From assembly GCF_900104445.1 (NCBI RefSeq), contig NZ_FNJI01000013.1, positions 1 to 64,000 on the forward strand: 64,000 bases of DNA, in the 5' to 3' direction. Position 1 is the stretch's first letter. Each line of letters begins with the position of its first letter. Below, in pieces: positions 41,914 through 50,704 of this stretch. Position numbers and translations under genes: made by a program. The DNA comes from Desulforhopalus singaporensis (GTDB taxonomy: Bacteria; Desulfobacterota; Desulfobulbia; Desulfobulbales; Desulfocapsaceae). Below the pieces are notes generated by a model that was not told the DNA's origin, did not search any database, and was given only the letters and a program-made list of their open reading frames with translations.

Positions 41914-44220
41914 ATGCGTGATTTGACGAAAGCGCTGGAGAATCTGAAAAACAACGACGGGCATTTCCTGCAGTCTCCGATTATATCTTTTAACGATTTT
42001 CTCAGGGAGGCAAAAAAGCATCCGGAGCGGGTTCTTCGGGATGTGTATCAGGTCTATTCGGATATGGTCGATTCCCATATCTGTGAAGGTCTTGACGAAT
42101 ATGACGGCGATCCGGAATCGATCGGGTTCTTGAAGTATGACTGCGGCAGGCTTTTCGTGGAAGGAGCCGACCGGGCCTTTTTCGCCGACAGGCTGTTTGC
42201 CAACAGGCTGATGCGCCATGTCGACAGCTTCAAGGTTGGGACCAAACAGAATAAAATCTATATCTTTGACGGCCCGCACGGAAGCGGAAAATCAACATTT
42301 CTCAACAACCTGCTGAGAAGTTTCCAGAAATATGCAAATTCTCCTGAAGGATCGAGATACGAGGTGGTGTGGCATCTCAAGAGTGAGCAGGCGTTGGAGA
42401 GTAACAACAGTTTTAATGCGATAGCGGAAAAGCTCGCCCTGCTGCTTGAAAACGAAGGCAAAAAGGATCTTGCCGCGGAAATGACTGGTGTTTCGCCGAA
42501 AGAAATCGACTCCGAAGGATATTTTTATGTCCCCTGCCCGAGTCATGACAACCCGCTGCTGCTGCTTCCCAAGGAATTGCGGCGTCAGTTCTTCGACGAC
42601 CTGTTTGAGGACGACAGGTTCAAGTGGCAGCTTTTTACCCAGAAGAAATATGAATGGATTTTTCATGATGAACCCTGCACCATATGTGTTTCCATTTACC
42701 AGGAACTGTTGAAGAAAATGCGCAGCCCGCTCAAGGTGATGGAGTTTGTAAAAGCCCGTCCCTACATCGTCAACAGGCGGCTCGGGGAAGGGGTGTCGGT
42801 TTTCAATCCGGGGGACAAACCCCTCAAGCAGACCATAATGACGGACAACAGGATACAGCGAGGGCTCGATGGGGTCTTTGGCGACAGCAAGAAGGTGAGT
42901 TACCTCTATTCCCGGTACGCCAAGACCAACAACGGCATTTACGCCTTGATGGATATTAAATCGAATAATTCAGAGCGGTTGATCGAGCTGCACAATATCA
43001 TCAGTGACGGTATTCACAAGGTGGAGGACATTGAGGAGAAGGTCAATTCCCTGCTTATTGCCATCATGAATCCTGAAGACAAGAAGATGATGGACGACAT
43101 GCACGCCCTCGCCGACAGGGTCGAATATATCAATATCCCCTATGTTCTTGATCTGCAGACGGAAGTGGATATTTATCGGGAAAATTTCGGCAGGCATATC
43201 GATGAGAGCTTTTTGCCCAGGGTGTTGCACAATTTCGCCCGGGTGATCATCGCCACGCGACTCCGTACCAAGTCGGAGGCAATGCAGGAGTGGATAAGTA
43301 CGCCCGGGAAGTACAAAATGTATTGTGATACCAACCTGCAGCTGCTCAAAATGGAAATCTATACCGGGTATATTCCAGAGTGGCTTGTGGAAGAGGATAT
43401 GAACAATTTCACGAGAAAACGACGCGAAAAGATTATCGCCGAGTCTGAAAAAGATGGCTGGAAAGGATTGTCCGGCCGGGATTCCATCCGTCTTTTCAAC
43501 GAGTTTTATTCTATCTATGCCCGGGAAGACAAGCTTATCGACATGTCGATGCTGGGCAAGTTTTTCCGCAAGTTCTGCAAAAGGGACCGTGATATCCTGC
43601 CCATGGGTTTTCTTGATTCCCTGCTGAGAATGTACAATTACACCGTGCTGCAGGAGGTGAAGGAGGCGCTCTACTACTATAACGAGGAGCAGATAGCCAG
43701 GGAGCTGAAAAATTATATTTTTGCGGTGAATTTTGAGCCGGATACCATGGAGTTTTGCGAATTTACCGGAGAACGGATTGAAATTACGGAAGAATTCTTT
43801 GCCCGGATAGAGGCCAGACTGCAGATCGATCCCCGCACCAGCGCCTCGTTTCGGGCCAATGTACAGAAATCGTATACAACCGTCGCTCTTCCCCAGGAGA
43901 TGTTGCGCGACGGACGTGATATTTCCCAGACGACGCTTTTTGAAAATCTTCGCGAAAAATGTATATATGGTCTGAAGGAAAAAGTTCTTGAGCCGTTTTT
44001 GAAAAATGAAAATTTCCGCAGGGCGGTGAAGGATTACAATCTTGAAGATTTCAAAACCTATGACAAGAAAATACGTGACGACGTCACCTTCATGATGGAG
44101 AATCTGCAGCAGAATTACGGTTATTCCCGGCAGGGGGCAAAAGAGATCTGCATTTACGTCATAGACAACAATCTCGCCCAGGTCTTCTCCGAACCAAAGC
44201 TTGAGCTGGCCTCATCATAA
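41914..44220 (+). CDS. second, divergent PrkA-like AAA/kinase protein
   Basis: 768 residues, 21 bases after spoVR, ATG 41914 with GGGGTGGAAG upstream. The layout parallels PrkA: a P-loop DGPHGSGKST at 119-128 in place of GEPGNGKT, and a region about 230-390 with VNRRLGEGVSVFNPGDKP and SYLYSRYAKTNNGIYALMDIKSNN. A helical C-terminal part resembles the PrkA domain (QNYGYSRQGAKEICIYVIDNNLAQVF). A Cys pair CTIC (about 267) lies in a segment absent from the first PrkA. Sequence identity to the upstream PrkA is low by eye. Predicted ATP-binding partner or antagonist kinase; activity is not shown by residues I can identify. Confidence 0.85.
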   Translation: MRDLTKALENLKNNDGHFLQSPIISFNDFLREAKKHPERVLRDVYQVYSDMVDSHICEGLDEYDGDPESIGFLKYDCGRLFVEGADRAFFADRLFANRLMRHVDSFKVGTKQNKIYIFDGPHGSGKSTFLNNLLRSFQKYANSPEGSRYEVVWHLKSEQALESNNSFNAIAEKLALLLENEGKKDLAAEMTGVSPKEIDSEGYFYVPCPSHDNPLLLLPKELRRQFFDDLFEDDRFKWQLFTQKKYEWIFHDEPCTICVSIYQELLKKMRSPLKVMEFVKARPYIVNRRLGEGVSVFNPGDKPLKQTIMTDNRIQRGLDGVFGDSKKVSYLYSRYAKTNNGIYALMDIKSNNSERLIELHNIISDGIHKVEDIEEKVNSLLIAIMNPEDKKMMDDMHALADRVEYINIPYVLDLQTEVDIYRENFGRHIDESFLPRVLHNFARVIIATRLRTKSEAMQEWISTPGKYKMYCDTNLQLLKMEIYTGYIPEWLVEEDMNNFTRKRREKIIAESEKDGWKGLSGRDSIRLFNEFYSIYAREDKLIDMSMLGKFFRKFCKRDRDILPMGFLDSLLRMYNYTVLQEVKEALYYYNEEQIARELKNYIFAVNFEPDTMEFCEFTGERIEITEEFFARIEARLQIDPRTSASFRANVQKSYTTVALPQEMLRDGRDISQTTLFENLREKCIYGLKEKVLEPFLKNENFRRAVKDYNLEDFKTYDKKIRDDVTFMMENLQQNYGYSRQGAKEICIYVIDNNLAQVFSEPKLELASS

Positions 44221-44243
44221 CCATCGACGAAAAACAGATATCG

Positions 44244-44912
44244 GTGCATTTCTTTCATTACCACCCTTACCGGGTATTCATTCCGTCGAACGCCACCAGG
44301 ATCATTGTCGGTACCCTGCCGCCGCCGCGTTTTACCCTCAAGCTGCTCAAGGAGGGTGATGTGGATTTCTGCTACGGCAGCTGCGACGGGATGTTGTGGC
44401 CGGTTGTTGACAGGATCTTCAACCTGGGGCTGCGTTATGACAACTCTGAGGAGGCGGTGGTGCAGCGAAAACAGTTCCTGATTGCCCAAAATCTCGGGAT
44501 CTGTGACATAGTAGCCTCCTGCTGGCGGTCGAAGATCGATTCCTCCGACCTTGGCATGCAGCGGATCAAGCTACGCGACATCCTTATGCAGCTCAGGGTC
44601 CATCGGAACGTACAAGGTCTGATATTTACCGGGAAAAACTCGAAAAACGGTCCGGAATACCTGTTCCGCAATCAGTTGCGAGAGGCGGGAATGAAGTTGA
44701 CCAGGGTCGACGACACCTCCCTGCGGCGCCATGTGTTCGACTATGACCGCAGGAAAGTGACCACCGTATCGCTTATTTCCCCTTCAAATGCCGCCAACAG
44801 ATCCATTGGCGGCAGTAAACTCTATAAAAAAAGAAGGGCGCAGCACCCCGGTTATTCGACCTTTGATTTTCGCGTTGAACAGTACCGGGATGTTTTTTTA
44901 GCCGATAGATAG
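44244..44912 (+). CDS. uracil-DNA-glycosylase-superfamily-like protein, divergent active site
   Basis: 222 residues from GTG 44244, 24 bases after the second prkA; the ribosome-binding site is weak. The N-terminal RIIVGTLPPPRF aligns by eye with the motif-A region (LGSFPS) of family 6 hypoxanthine-DNA glycosylases, DFCYGSCDGMLWPV with their YYGHPQNRFW, and GICDIVASCWRSKIDSSDLGM with ALWDVI..C...GSSD. The position of the proposed catalytic Asn (HPQNRFW) holds Gly here. The fold assignment is inference; glycosylase activity is doubtful. Context suggests a partner of the PrkA-SpoVR system rather than a housekeeping repair enzyme. Confidence 0.65.
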   Translation: MHFFHYHPYRVFIPSNATRIIVGTLPPPRFTLKLLKEGDVDFCYGSCDGMLWPVVDRIFNLGLRYDNSEEAVVQRKQFLIAQNLGICDIVASCWRSKIDSSDLGMQRIKLRDILMQLRVHRNVQGLIFTGKNSKNGPEYLFRNQLREAGMKLTRVDDTSLRRHVFDYDRRKVTTVSLISPSNAANRSIGGSKLYKKRRAQHPGYSTFDFRVEQYRDVFLADR

Positions 44913-44919
44913 GGGGGGG

Positions 44920-45156
44920 ATGCTTACAGTGGTTTGCGCTGCCTGCAGGTCTAAGCTTTGGCGGTATGATAAAATAGGACACGGTCACGTGGTGAGATGT
45001 CATAAAGCGAGAATCACCAAATGGCACAAGGCTGAAACACGCGGCCATAAATTGTATTGTCCCTGTGGCAAGCCGGTGGCGATAGATAAGGGCGGTCATT
45101 ATCGTATGATTGCCGGAAATTTCACCCATACCGGCACCAAGAGGAACAAGCGCTGA
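44920..45156 (+). CDS. small zinc-ribbon-like protein of unknown function
   Basis: 78 residues, seven bases after the glycosylase-like gene, with an AGGGGGGGG stretch abutting ATG 44920. Five cysteines (6, 9, 27, 47, 49) and several histidines (22, 28, 36, 43) form a CxxC...CH...CxC pattern that could bind one or two zinc ions. The C-terminal tail is basic (HTGTKRNKR), compatible with nucleic-acid binding. No family is recognised. The spacing makes it the last gene of the PrkA block. Confidence 0.65.
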   Translation: MLTVVCAACRSKLWRYDKIGHGHVVRCHKARITKWHKAETRGHKLYCPCGKPVAIDKGGHYRMIAGNFTHTGTKRNKR

Positions 45157-45181
45157 TGCGGCAGTTGTGTCTGGTCTGGCA

Positions 45182-45820
45182 TCAGGGATGGTTGTGTTGC
45201 GGCCGATCTGTTGTCGCTGAGACCCCGGGGGTGGTGTGGTCGGGTTCATAGCCTCCTGCAGGAGCGGCGCGAAAGACTTGGCGGGCGTGCGCCAGATGTT
45301 GGTAGAGAGAGAGATTTTTGCGGTGGGGCAGCCATTCGATGAGAAATACGGCCAGGGCCTCCCACATCGAGACCCAGGCGGCTATTGTCAGCCCCTCCGC
45401 TACCACGTTGGCGACAACAGATCGATCCGTTTCCAGCAGCCGGTTAAAAGAGACGGAGATAAAAAGAATGCAGATACCGATGCCAAAAAGTATCGCCGAG
45501 CGCCGGAACATCTGCATGATCATACGCATCTCTATGTCCTTGAGGTAGATGAAGTAGGTGTAGACGCTGCGCTGTATCCGGCATACGGTCGGTTCATCGG
45601 GAGGTTCCAGCAGGGTGAAGCGGATGATGAACGGATTCCGTGATACCTCCCGGGCGCAGTCAATCAGGTATTCAGCCAGATCCTGGTCCAGGTCCCGCCT
45701 GATATACGGCGCACTCTTGTCGAAGTTATCGTAAAGATCCTGAACGCGTGTCGCGGAAACATCTATTACGATTCGGCCTTCACTGTCGCGTTCATATCGA
45801 CTGAGAACGTTTTGTTTCAA
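45182..45820 (-). CDS. membrane protein of unknown function with two central membrane spans
   Basis: 212 residues, convergent with the zinc-ribbon gene. A soluble N-terminus (about 1-105) with DLDQDLAEYLIDCAREVSRNPFIIRF is followed by two membrane helices (SAILFGIGICILFISVSF, about 108-125, and EGLTIAAWVSMWEALAVFLIEWLP, about 142-165), then a cytoplasmic tail ending in a low-complexity Pro/Thr/His-rich segment. No family is recognised. Its direction is opposite to the PrkA block and it has its own upstream region at 45821-46017 containing a GACTC/GAGTC inverted repeat. Confidence 0.7.
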   Translation of the reverse strand: MKQNVLSRYERDSEGRIVIDVSATRVQDLYDNFDKSAPYIRRDLDQDLAEYLIDCAREVSRNPFIIRFTLLEPPDEPTVCRIQRSVYTYFIYLKDIEMRMIMQMFRRSAILFGIGICILFISVSFNRLLETDRSVVANVVAEGLTIAAWVSMWEALAVFLIEWLPHRKNLSLYQHLAHARQVFRAAPAGGYEPDHTTPGVSATTDRPQHNHP

Positions 45821-46017
45821 TTTCGGCTCCTTGCTCCCTGCCTGACCATGTCATGAAAACACCGGACCCAACCTGTTTCGACGCCGGACTCATCAGAGTC
45901 TTGAAATTAACAGGTTTTGCCTAGGATTTTGAAACCCTCCAGGAAATTATATCAGTTGATTTGCTCTAAAGTCCACACGTCATCAGACTCGAAAAAAATG
46001 GGGATAAAGAAAGCGCG

Positions 46018-47697
46018 CTAATCCGCCCTGTGCACCGTCAGCTGTGGGAAGGGGATCTCCCAGCCATGTTGGGTGCAGCAATCCACGCACCATTTCTGGA
46101 TTGCCCTCTCGATACGCTTGCAGATGTCGGCGGCACCGCCTTCAAAATCGGCAAGCACGATCAGGTCAAGCGATGAAGAGTTGGCCTGCTGAAACTCCAC
46201 CTGCAGATTGAGGCAGCTCTTGGCATAACCTTCCTCTTCCATTCTTTTTTCCAGGTATTCCTTCATGGTCGCAGGAACGGTCGAGGTGATTATCTCCTGA
46301 AGGCCGTAACTCACGCCAAAGGGAACCCGCAACCGGAAGTTTCTGGAGAGGTTGGCAGGAGATGCCTGGAGGAACACTTCTGTTGGATAGATAATCCTGC
46401 GACCGCCCCGCTCAACCACCTCAACCTGTTCATGGGAAAGACTTACAACCCGTGCGCGGGACCCGCCGTTAACCACGACCCAGTCTCCGCGCCGGCAGGG
46501 GAACCATGGCTCTTCAGGATTGAATGGCCGCGACACCAGGCCGATCAGGTCTTCAATTGGGACCCGCAGTTTGAGTTCAAGGGCCGGGTTCACCAGCTGG
46601 CAGAACACGTTGATCGATTCAACCTTCCAAGGGACGCCATGCAGAGTGATCCGCTCGTTCTCGCGCACAGCACCGATGTTGAGCATCAATCTTGCCTGCT
46701 GCCACAGCCGGGGTAGCCCATGGCGGATCGTCCAGGAGAGTCCCAGGAAAAAAATTATGGCGACGCTGAGGAGAAACCAGTCCTCGGCAAGGTATAAAAC
46801 GAAAAAGAGTCCCAGCGTTGCCAGGATAATGGAAAGGACCTGGAAGATGATATAGAGCAGGCGAACCTGGAAAGACTTCACCTCCTTTTTGCCTACCTTG
46901 AAATAGATCCTGACAATAAGTTGATAGGCCAGGCGGCAGCCAAAGAGGATGGCGGCAAAGGTAACAGTTGCGATGATGAGGTACAAGCCCCTGGCGCGGA
47001 AGAATTCCTTGAGCGAGTCGCTGAAGCCCTCTACCATGGAAGTGTCCTGGTCCTGCAGCTTGGTCAGTTCGCTCTCGGCCAGGTCAAGCTTGCTGCGAGT
47101 TCTTTCATTGACGTTTTTCCATTCGGGAAGGAGGCTGTTGACCTCTTTTATCACCCTTTTGTCCCGGGACGTCTGCGCTACCGTCTTCAGATGTTTTACG
47201 GCCTCGGCCGCGGTCTGGGTCAGCGCCGACAGTTCGCTGACCCGTTCCTTGAGGTCGCTTCTTTTTCTGGCTTTATCGGTAAAGCGCTTCAGTTCCTTGA
47301 TCGCCGGTTCCAGAAGGTTGGCCAGTTCGGCCTTCCAGCTGAAGGTCTCCGGCTCTTTTTCGGTGAAAAGGGCAGGCTCCACACCGGTTGCGATTCTCTC
47401 GAAATCCTTGGTGGTATCGGAAAGCTGTTTGTCCAGGTGCGCAATCTCTTGTTCCAGCGTCTTTTTCTCCGCTTCGGAATTGCTCTGGCCTAATTTTTTT
47501 CTTGATATCCTGATCTGCTCGTTCAGGTTCTTCTGCAGATCAAGCAGGGATCCCAGCATCTCCTCAGTGGTGTTTTCCGTTTTGGCACTCCGGGCTGCTG
47601 GCGCAGTGTCCACTGAACTGGCGTTGTCCTCGGAAAGGACAAGAACAGGGGGAAGCAAGAGGGTTAAAAAAAGAACAACTGTTAGAATTTTCTGCAT
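46018..47697 (-). CDS. MscS-family mechanosensitive channel with long periplasmic coiled-coil domain
   Basis: 559 residues. Signal peptide (MQKILTVVLFLTLLLPPVLVLS), then about 190 residues of predicted coiled coil rich in Lys/Glu, membrane helices at about 235-255 (LYLIIATVTFAAILFGC), 280-305 and 310-330, and the C-terminal MscS-type beta and alpha-beta domains (RRGDWVVVNGGSRARVVSLSHEQVEVVERGGRRIIYPTE). The layout is that of large MscS/MscK-like channels releasing solutes under osmotic stress. The pore helix glycine-alanine pattern is weakened compared with MscS (SWTIRHGLPRLWQQARLML), so gating or conductance may differ. Confidence 0.85.
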   Translation of the reverse strand: MQKILTVVLFLTLLLPPVLVLSEDNASSVDTAPAARSAKTENTTEEMLGSLLDLQKNLNEQIRISRKKLGQSNSEAEKKTLEQEIAHLDKQLSDTTKDFERIATGVEPALFTEKEPETFSWKAELANLLEPAIKELKRFTDKARKRSDLKERVSELSALTQTAAEAVKHLKTVAQTSRDKRVIKEVNSLLPEWKNVNERTRSKLDLAESELTKLQDQDTSMVEGFSDSLKEFFRARGLYLIIATVTFAAILFGCRLAYQLIVRIYFKVGKKEVKSFQVRLLYIIFQVLSIILATLGLFFVLYLAEDWFLLSVAIIFFLGLSWTIRHGLPRLWQQARLMLNIGAVRENERITLHGVPWKVESINVFCQLVNPALELKLRVPIEDLIGLVSRPFNPEEPWFPCRRGDWVVVNGGSRARVVSLSHEQVEVVERGGRRIIYPTEVFLQASPANLSRNFRLRVPFGVSYGLQEIITSTVPATMKEYLEKRMEEEGYAKSCLNLQVEFQQANSSSLDLIVLADFEGGAADICKRIERAIQKWCVDCCTQHGWEIPFPQLTVHRAD

Positions 47698-48005
47698 AAA
47701 TCTGTTCTGAATATTAATGCGGTCGAGTATCCGCTGTATTTCGGGGAATGGACACGTTTGGCCGGGTTGCAGACCGGGCCAAACGGGTCGCTCTCTGTCT
47801 GCGCGGGGTGAATATACCGGAAAAAGAAAAAAATATCATGTTTATTTAACAGGTTATCGGCCTTGTGGTAATCTGTGTTCCGGGATTGGTTACGATGGTT
47901 CGTCTTTTTGTCTTGAGATGGCTGCGGGGCAACCGGAGCAATGGGATAAAGATATAAACATGAACGTTCAAGTTGTCGCTGAGGATAATATCCATCCGGT
48001 TTCCC
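47698..48005. other. 308-bp region between cbiK and the MscS-type gene
   Basis: No believable gene. An inverted repeat GTTTGGCC/GGCCAAAC at 47756-47784, about 60 bases upstream of the channel start, has no T-run. An open frame over 47717-48052 on the plus strand lacks a ribosome-binding site and runs into cbiK antisense. Confidence 0.5.
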
Positions 48006-48800
48006 TTAACAATTCTGCAGCCTTCCGTGCAGCTGTTTTGCCGCCTGGTTGATGTGTCTGACGATGATCTTTTCGATACCCGCCAACAGGCCGATGCCCT
48101 GGTCCACCGTTTCAACCTCCATGCCGTACCCGGAAAGACGCGATACCCAGCTGTTGTCTCCGGCTCCTGCAATATCCCTTGTGAAGTGCATCCCGGCAAC
48201 GAGAAACAGAGGGATAATGGTTACCGCGCCGGTTCTCGTAGCAGCGATCTCTTCTACAAGGTTCGCTGAATCGGGATAGTTTTCCACAACTCCCACCCGG
48301 ATCCTTTTGCCAAAAGCTTGCTGGAAAAATTTTTCCAGACAATAGTATGAGGTCCAGCTCGGGTGGGTGGTTCCGTGTCCCAGGATGAGGATAGTATTAT
48401 TCGGCCTGGCGGTGATTATCGGTTTGAGCAGTTGGGTGAGTTGATGAAAATCGTCCGGATCAGAAAACAGGGGCAGCCCCGCAACACAGGGAAGCTGGGC
48501 CCTGCGAGCTGTCTTTACCAGGTTGTGGAATTCAGAGCCGGGGAAAAGATGCAGCGACTGGATCACTGCACCGCGGTATTGACCGAGGCTGAGTTGCTCG
48601 AGAATTTGTTCCGGCGACCGGAGGGCGGAGGTTCTTCCGATACCGCCGTGCGCCCTGTTCCTGTTGATGGTTTTTGATGAATAGGCCCAGTGGAAGTCAA
48701 ACTCGGTCAACAGTGGTCGGAGTTTTTGGTCCAGCGCGTCGTACGTGGCGGCGGCTCTGGTGGAAGTGCCGAAAGCGGTTAACAGGAGAGCTGTTTTCAT
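48006..48800 (-). CDS. cbiK: sirohydrochlorin cobaltochelatase
   Basis: 264 residues, the class II CbiK length. Inserts Co2+ (or Fe2+ for siroheme) into sirohydrochlorin in the anaerobic cobalamin pathway. Seen: MKTALLLTAFGTSTRAA start, the metal-site histidines in LILGHGTTHPSW (about 145) and VAGMHFTRDIAG (about 208), plus YSSKTINRN near 40. There is no signal peptide, so it is the cytoplasmic form rather than the periplasmic heme-associated CbiK of Desulfovibrio. In a sulfate reducer, siroheme for sulfite reductase would also need this step. It stands alone. Confidence 0.92.
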   Translation of the reverse strand: MKTALLLTAFGTSTRAAATYDALDQKLRPLLTEFDFHWAYSSKTINRNRAHGGIGRTSALRSPEQILEQLSLGQYRGAVIQSLHLFPGSEFHNLVKTARRAQLPCVAGLPLFSDPDDFHQLTQLLKPIITARPNNTILILGHGTTHPSWTSYYCLEKFFQQAFGKRIRVGVVENYPDSANLVEEIAATRTGAVTIIPLFLVAGMHFTRDIAGAGDNSWVSRLSGYGMEVETVDQGIGLLAGIEKIIVRHINQAAKQLHGRLQNC

Positions 48801-48950
48801 AGTTGCTGAATAGATAAATGAAATGAAATAGTCAGGTGACCCGATAATATTATAATAGACGAATCATTTATATCGACACATAAAAAGAGCGCTTCCGGTT
48901 AAAAAAGAAAGTATGTATTTGTGGTCAGGCTTGGGTTTCTGATACAATAC

Positions 48951-48980
48951 TTGACAATGAAGAGACGTTTGTAGTATTTA
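48951..48980 (+). promoter_or_regulatory. candidate sigma-70 promoter of the porin
   Basis: TTGACA (48951-48956), an 18-base spacer, then TATTTA (48975-48980), about 87 bases upstream of the porin start in an AT-rich stretch. A CATGTC/GACATG inverted repeat at 49022-49037 lies in the leader. Confidence 0.6.
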
Positions 48981-49066
48981 TCAAAATAATTAAATACTGA
49001 TACTTTGCCGTGATCTGGGCGCATGTCGGAGGACATGTGGAATATCAATATTTTGGGAGGAGAATT

Positions 49067-50566
49067 ATGAGGAAGACGATTTCGGCATTGGCTCTTGCCG
49101 GCCTGCTGGCGCTGCCCGCAATGGGGGTGGCAGGTGGCGGTGGAGCGGCCAATGCTGACCTGGAAAAAAAGATCGAGGAGTTGAGCAGGCAACTCGAGGA
49201 ACTGAAAGCGGCCATGGCCGCCCAGGCGGAAAACGTGGAGAGTCTGAGCGACAACCTCGATGAAATGGACGCGCGCTCGGAAGAGTGGGATCTGGCTGCA
49301 CGGTTCAAGCTCTATGGCGATTACCGGGCACGTTATGACTATTACAATGCCGACTCGGTTTTTGGCAGATCCATTGAGAACGATTCGCTGTTAACCAACA
49401 GGTTCCGTCTTAACATGCGGGTCAAGGCGACTGAAAACGTTGAGTTCAAGGGTCGCATGGTCATGTACAAGACCTGGGGTAATCAGTCCGCTTTCACCTC
49501 TGAAGGCGATCCCATGTACCCTGTTTTCGACGGTAACGTGACCAGGACGCCCATCCATGACAGCGCCGTCTATATGGATCGCGCATTCGTCAACTGGAAT
49601 AATATCGCAGGAATACCGATGTGGTTCTCCATCGGCCGGAGACCGACCACCGACGGCCCTCCGGGGCAGATTCGCATGGGTGTCGACGACCGGCTTGCAA
49701 CTCCCATGGCATTTATGGATTGGCCCTTTGACGGACTTTCTCTCGGTTATGCCTGGAACTGGGGCGCCGAAGCTATGGGTACCAGCCGGATGCGCTTCTG
49801 CTATGGCCGGGGCTTTGAAGCGGGGTTACTCGACGATGTCGGGTCCACCATTGACGATATGGATTTTGCCGGGTTGAGCTGGGATATCATGAAAAAAGGC
49901 GATCGCTTCGCCTATATCCAGTCTTTTATGGCATTCAACCTGATCAATTATCCCAACTTCCAGGATCCGATCGTAAATTCCGCTTTCGGTGAGATGAGCG
50001 GTATGGGCGAACGGATGAATCTTGGTAATGTACTGCATACTTCGGCGGTATACATGGACAAGATTGCCGGATTTAATTACTTCATCTCAGGCGGCTGGTC
50101 TCAGTCCCAGCCCGATGCATCGGGAATGTTCAACGATCCGTTCTCGATGGCCGGCCCCAATACCAGCGACGAGGACGGATACTCCATCTATCTCGGTATC
50201 CGTTACGACCTCGATGAGGCCGGACTCAAGTTCGGTGCTGAGTGGAACTACGGATCGGAGTATTGGCTGGCGATGTCTCCGGGACATGACGATATTTATC
50301 AGTCCAAGCTTGCCACCAGGGGTAATGTCTTCGAACTGTATACCATCTGGGATCTCCCGACCGGAGAGGCCATCTCCAAATATGCCCAGACCTTTATCCG
50401 TCTTGGATACCAGCACTACGAGTACGATTATTTCGGCTCCGGCAACTGGAACCTCGCTCCCTATGACCTGAGCGACAGTGCTGATCTGGCGAAGCTGCAG
50501 ATGATGGGACAGGACCCCGTGGAGAGTGCTGACCAGGTTTACCTGACTTTCGAGGCGTTCTTCTAA
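49067..50566 (+). CDS. DUF3373-type outer-membrane porin with N-terminal coiled coil
   Basis: 499 residues from ATG 49067, set by GGGAGGAGA; the longer frame from 49010 is rejected. Signal peptide MRKTISALALAGLLALPAMGVAG, then a coiled coil (about 30-70, LEKKIEELSRQLEELKAAM) like the periplasmic trimeric stalk of some porins. A long beta-rich domain of alternating aromatic/polar strands ends in VYLTFEAFF, a terminal-aromatic outer-membrane signal. The blocks AVYMDRAFVNWNNIAGIPMWFSIGRRPTTDGPPG match DUF3373 (short motifs). Predicted abundant general porin; substrate unknown. Strong leader and terminator suggest high expression. Confidence 0.88.
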   Translation: MRKTISALALAGLLALPAMGVAGGGGAANADLEKKIEELSRQLEELKAAMAAQAENVESLSDNLDEMDARSEEWDLAARFKLYGDYRARYDYYNADSVFGRSIENDSLLTNRFRLNMRVKATENVEFKGRMVMYKTWGNQSAFTSEGDPMYPVFDGNVTRTPIHDSAVYMDRAFVNWNNIAGIPMWFSIGRRPTTDGPPGQIRMGVDDRLATPMAFMDWPFDGLSLGYAWNWGAEAMGTSRMRFCYGRGFEAGLLDDVGSTIDDMDFAGLSWDIMKKGDRFAYIQSFMAFNLINYPNFQDPIVNSAFGEMSGMGERMNLGNVLHTSAVYMDKIAGFNYFISGGWSQSQPDASGMFNDPFSMAGPNTSDEDGYSIYLGIRYDLDEAGLKFGAEWNYGSEYWLAMSPGHDDIYQSKLATRGNVFELYTIWDLPTGEAISKYAQTFIRLGYQHYEYDYFGSGNWNLAPYDLSDSADLAKLQMMGQDPVESADQVYLTFEAFF

Positions 50567-50596
50567 TCGTTTGTATATCTGAACCTTGCGGTTTGA

Positions 50597-50632
50597 GGGG
50601 GCCGGCGCAGTTGTCGCCGACCCCCTTTTTTT
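50597..50632 (+). terminator. rho-independent terminator after the porin
   Basis: GGGG-GCCGGCG and CGCCGA-CCCC pair around CAGTTGT and are followed by seven T. Confidence 0.93.
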
Positions 50633-50704
50633 ATTGCCGCCGTCGCTTTCCTGATTTACCTTGAGTGGTAAAAAATCGTGCGGAATATGAAAAAGGATTG
50701 CCAA

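Noticed and set aside
47717-48052. 111-codon open frame between the MscS-type gene and cbiK
   Set aside because: No ribosome-binding site, random composition, runs antisense into cbiK.
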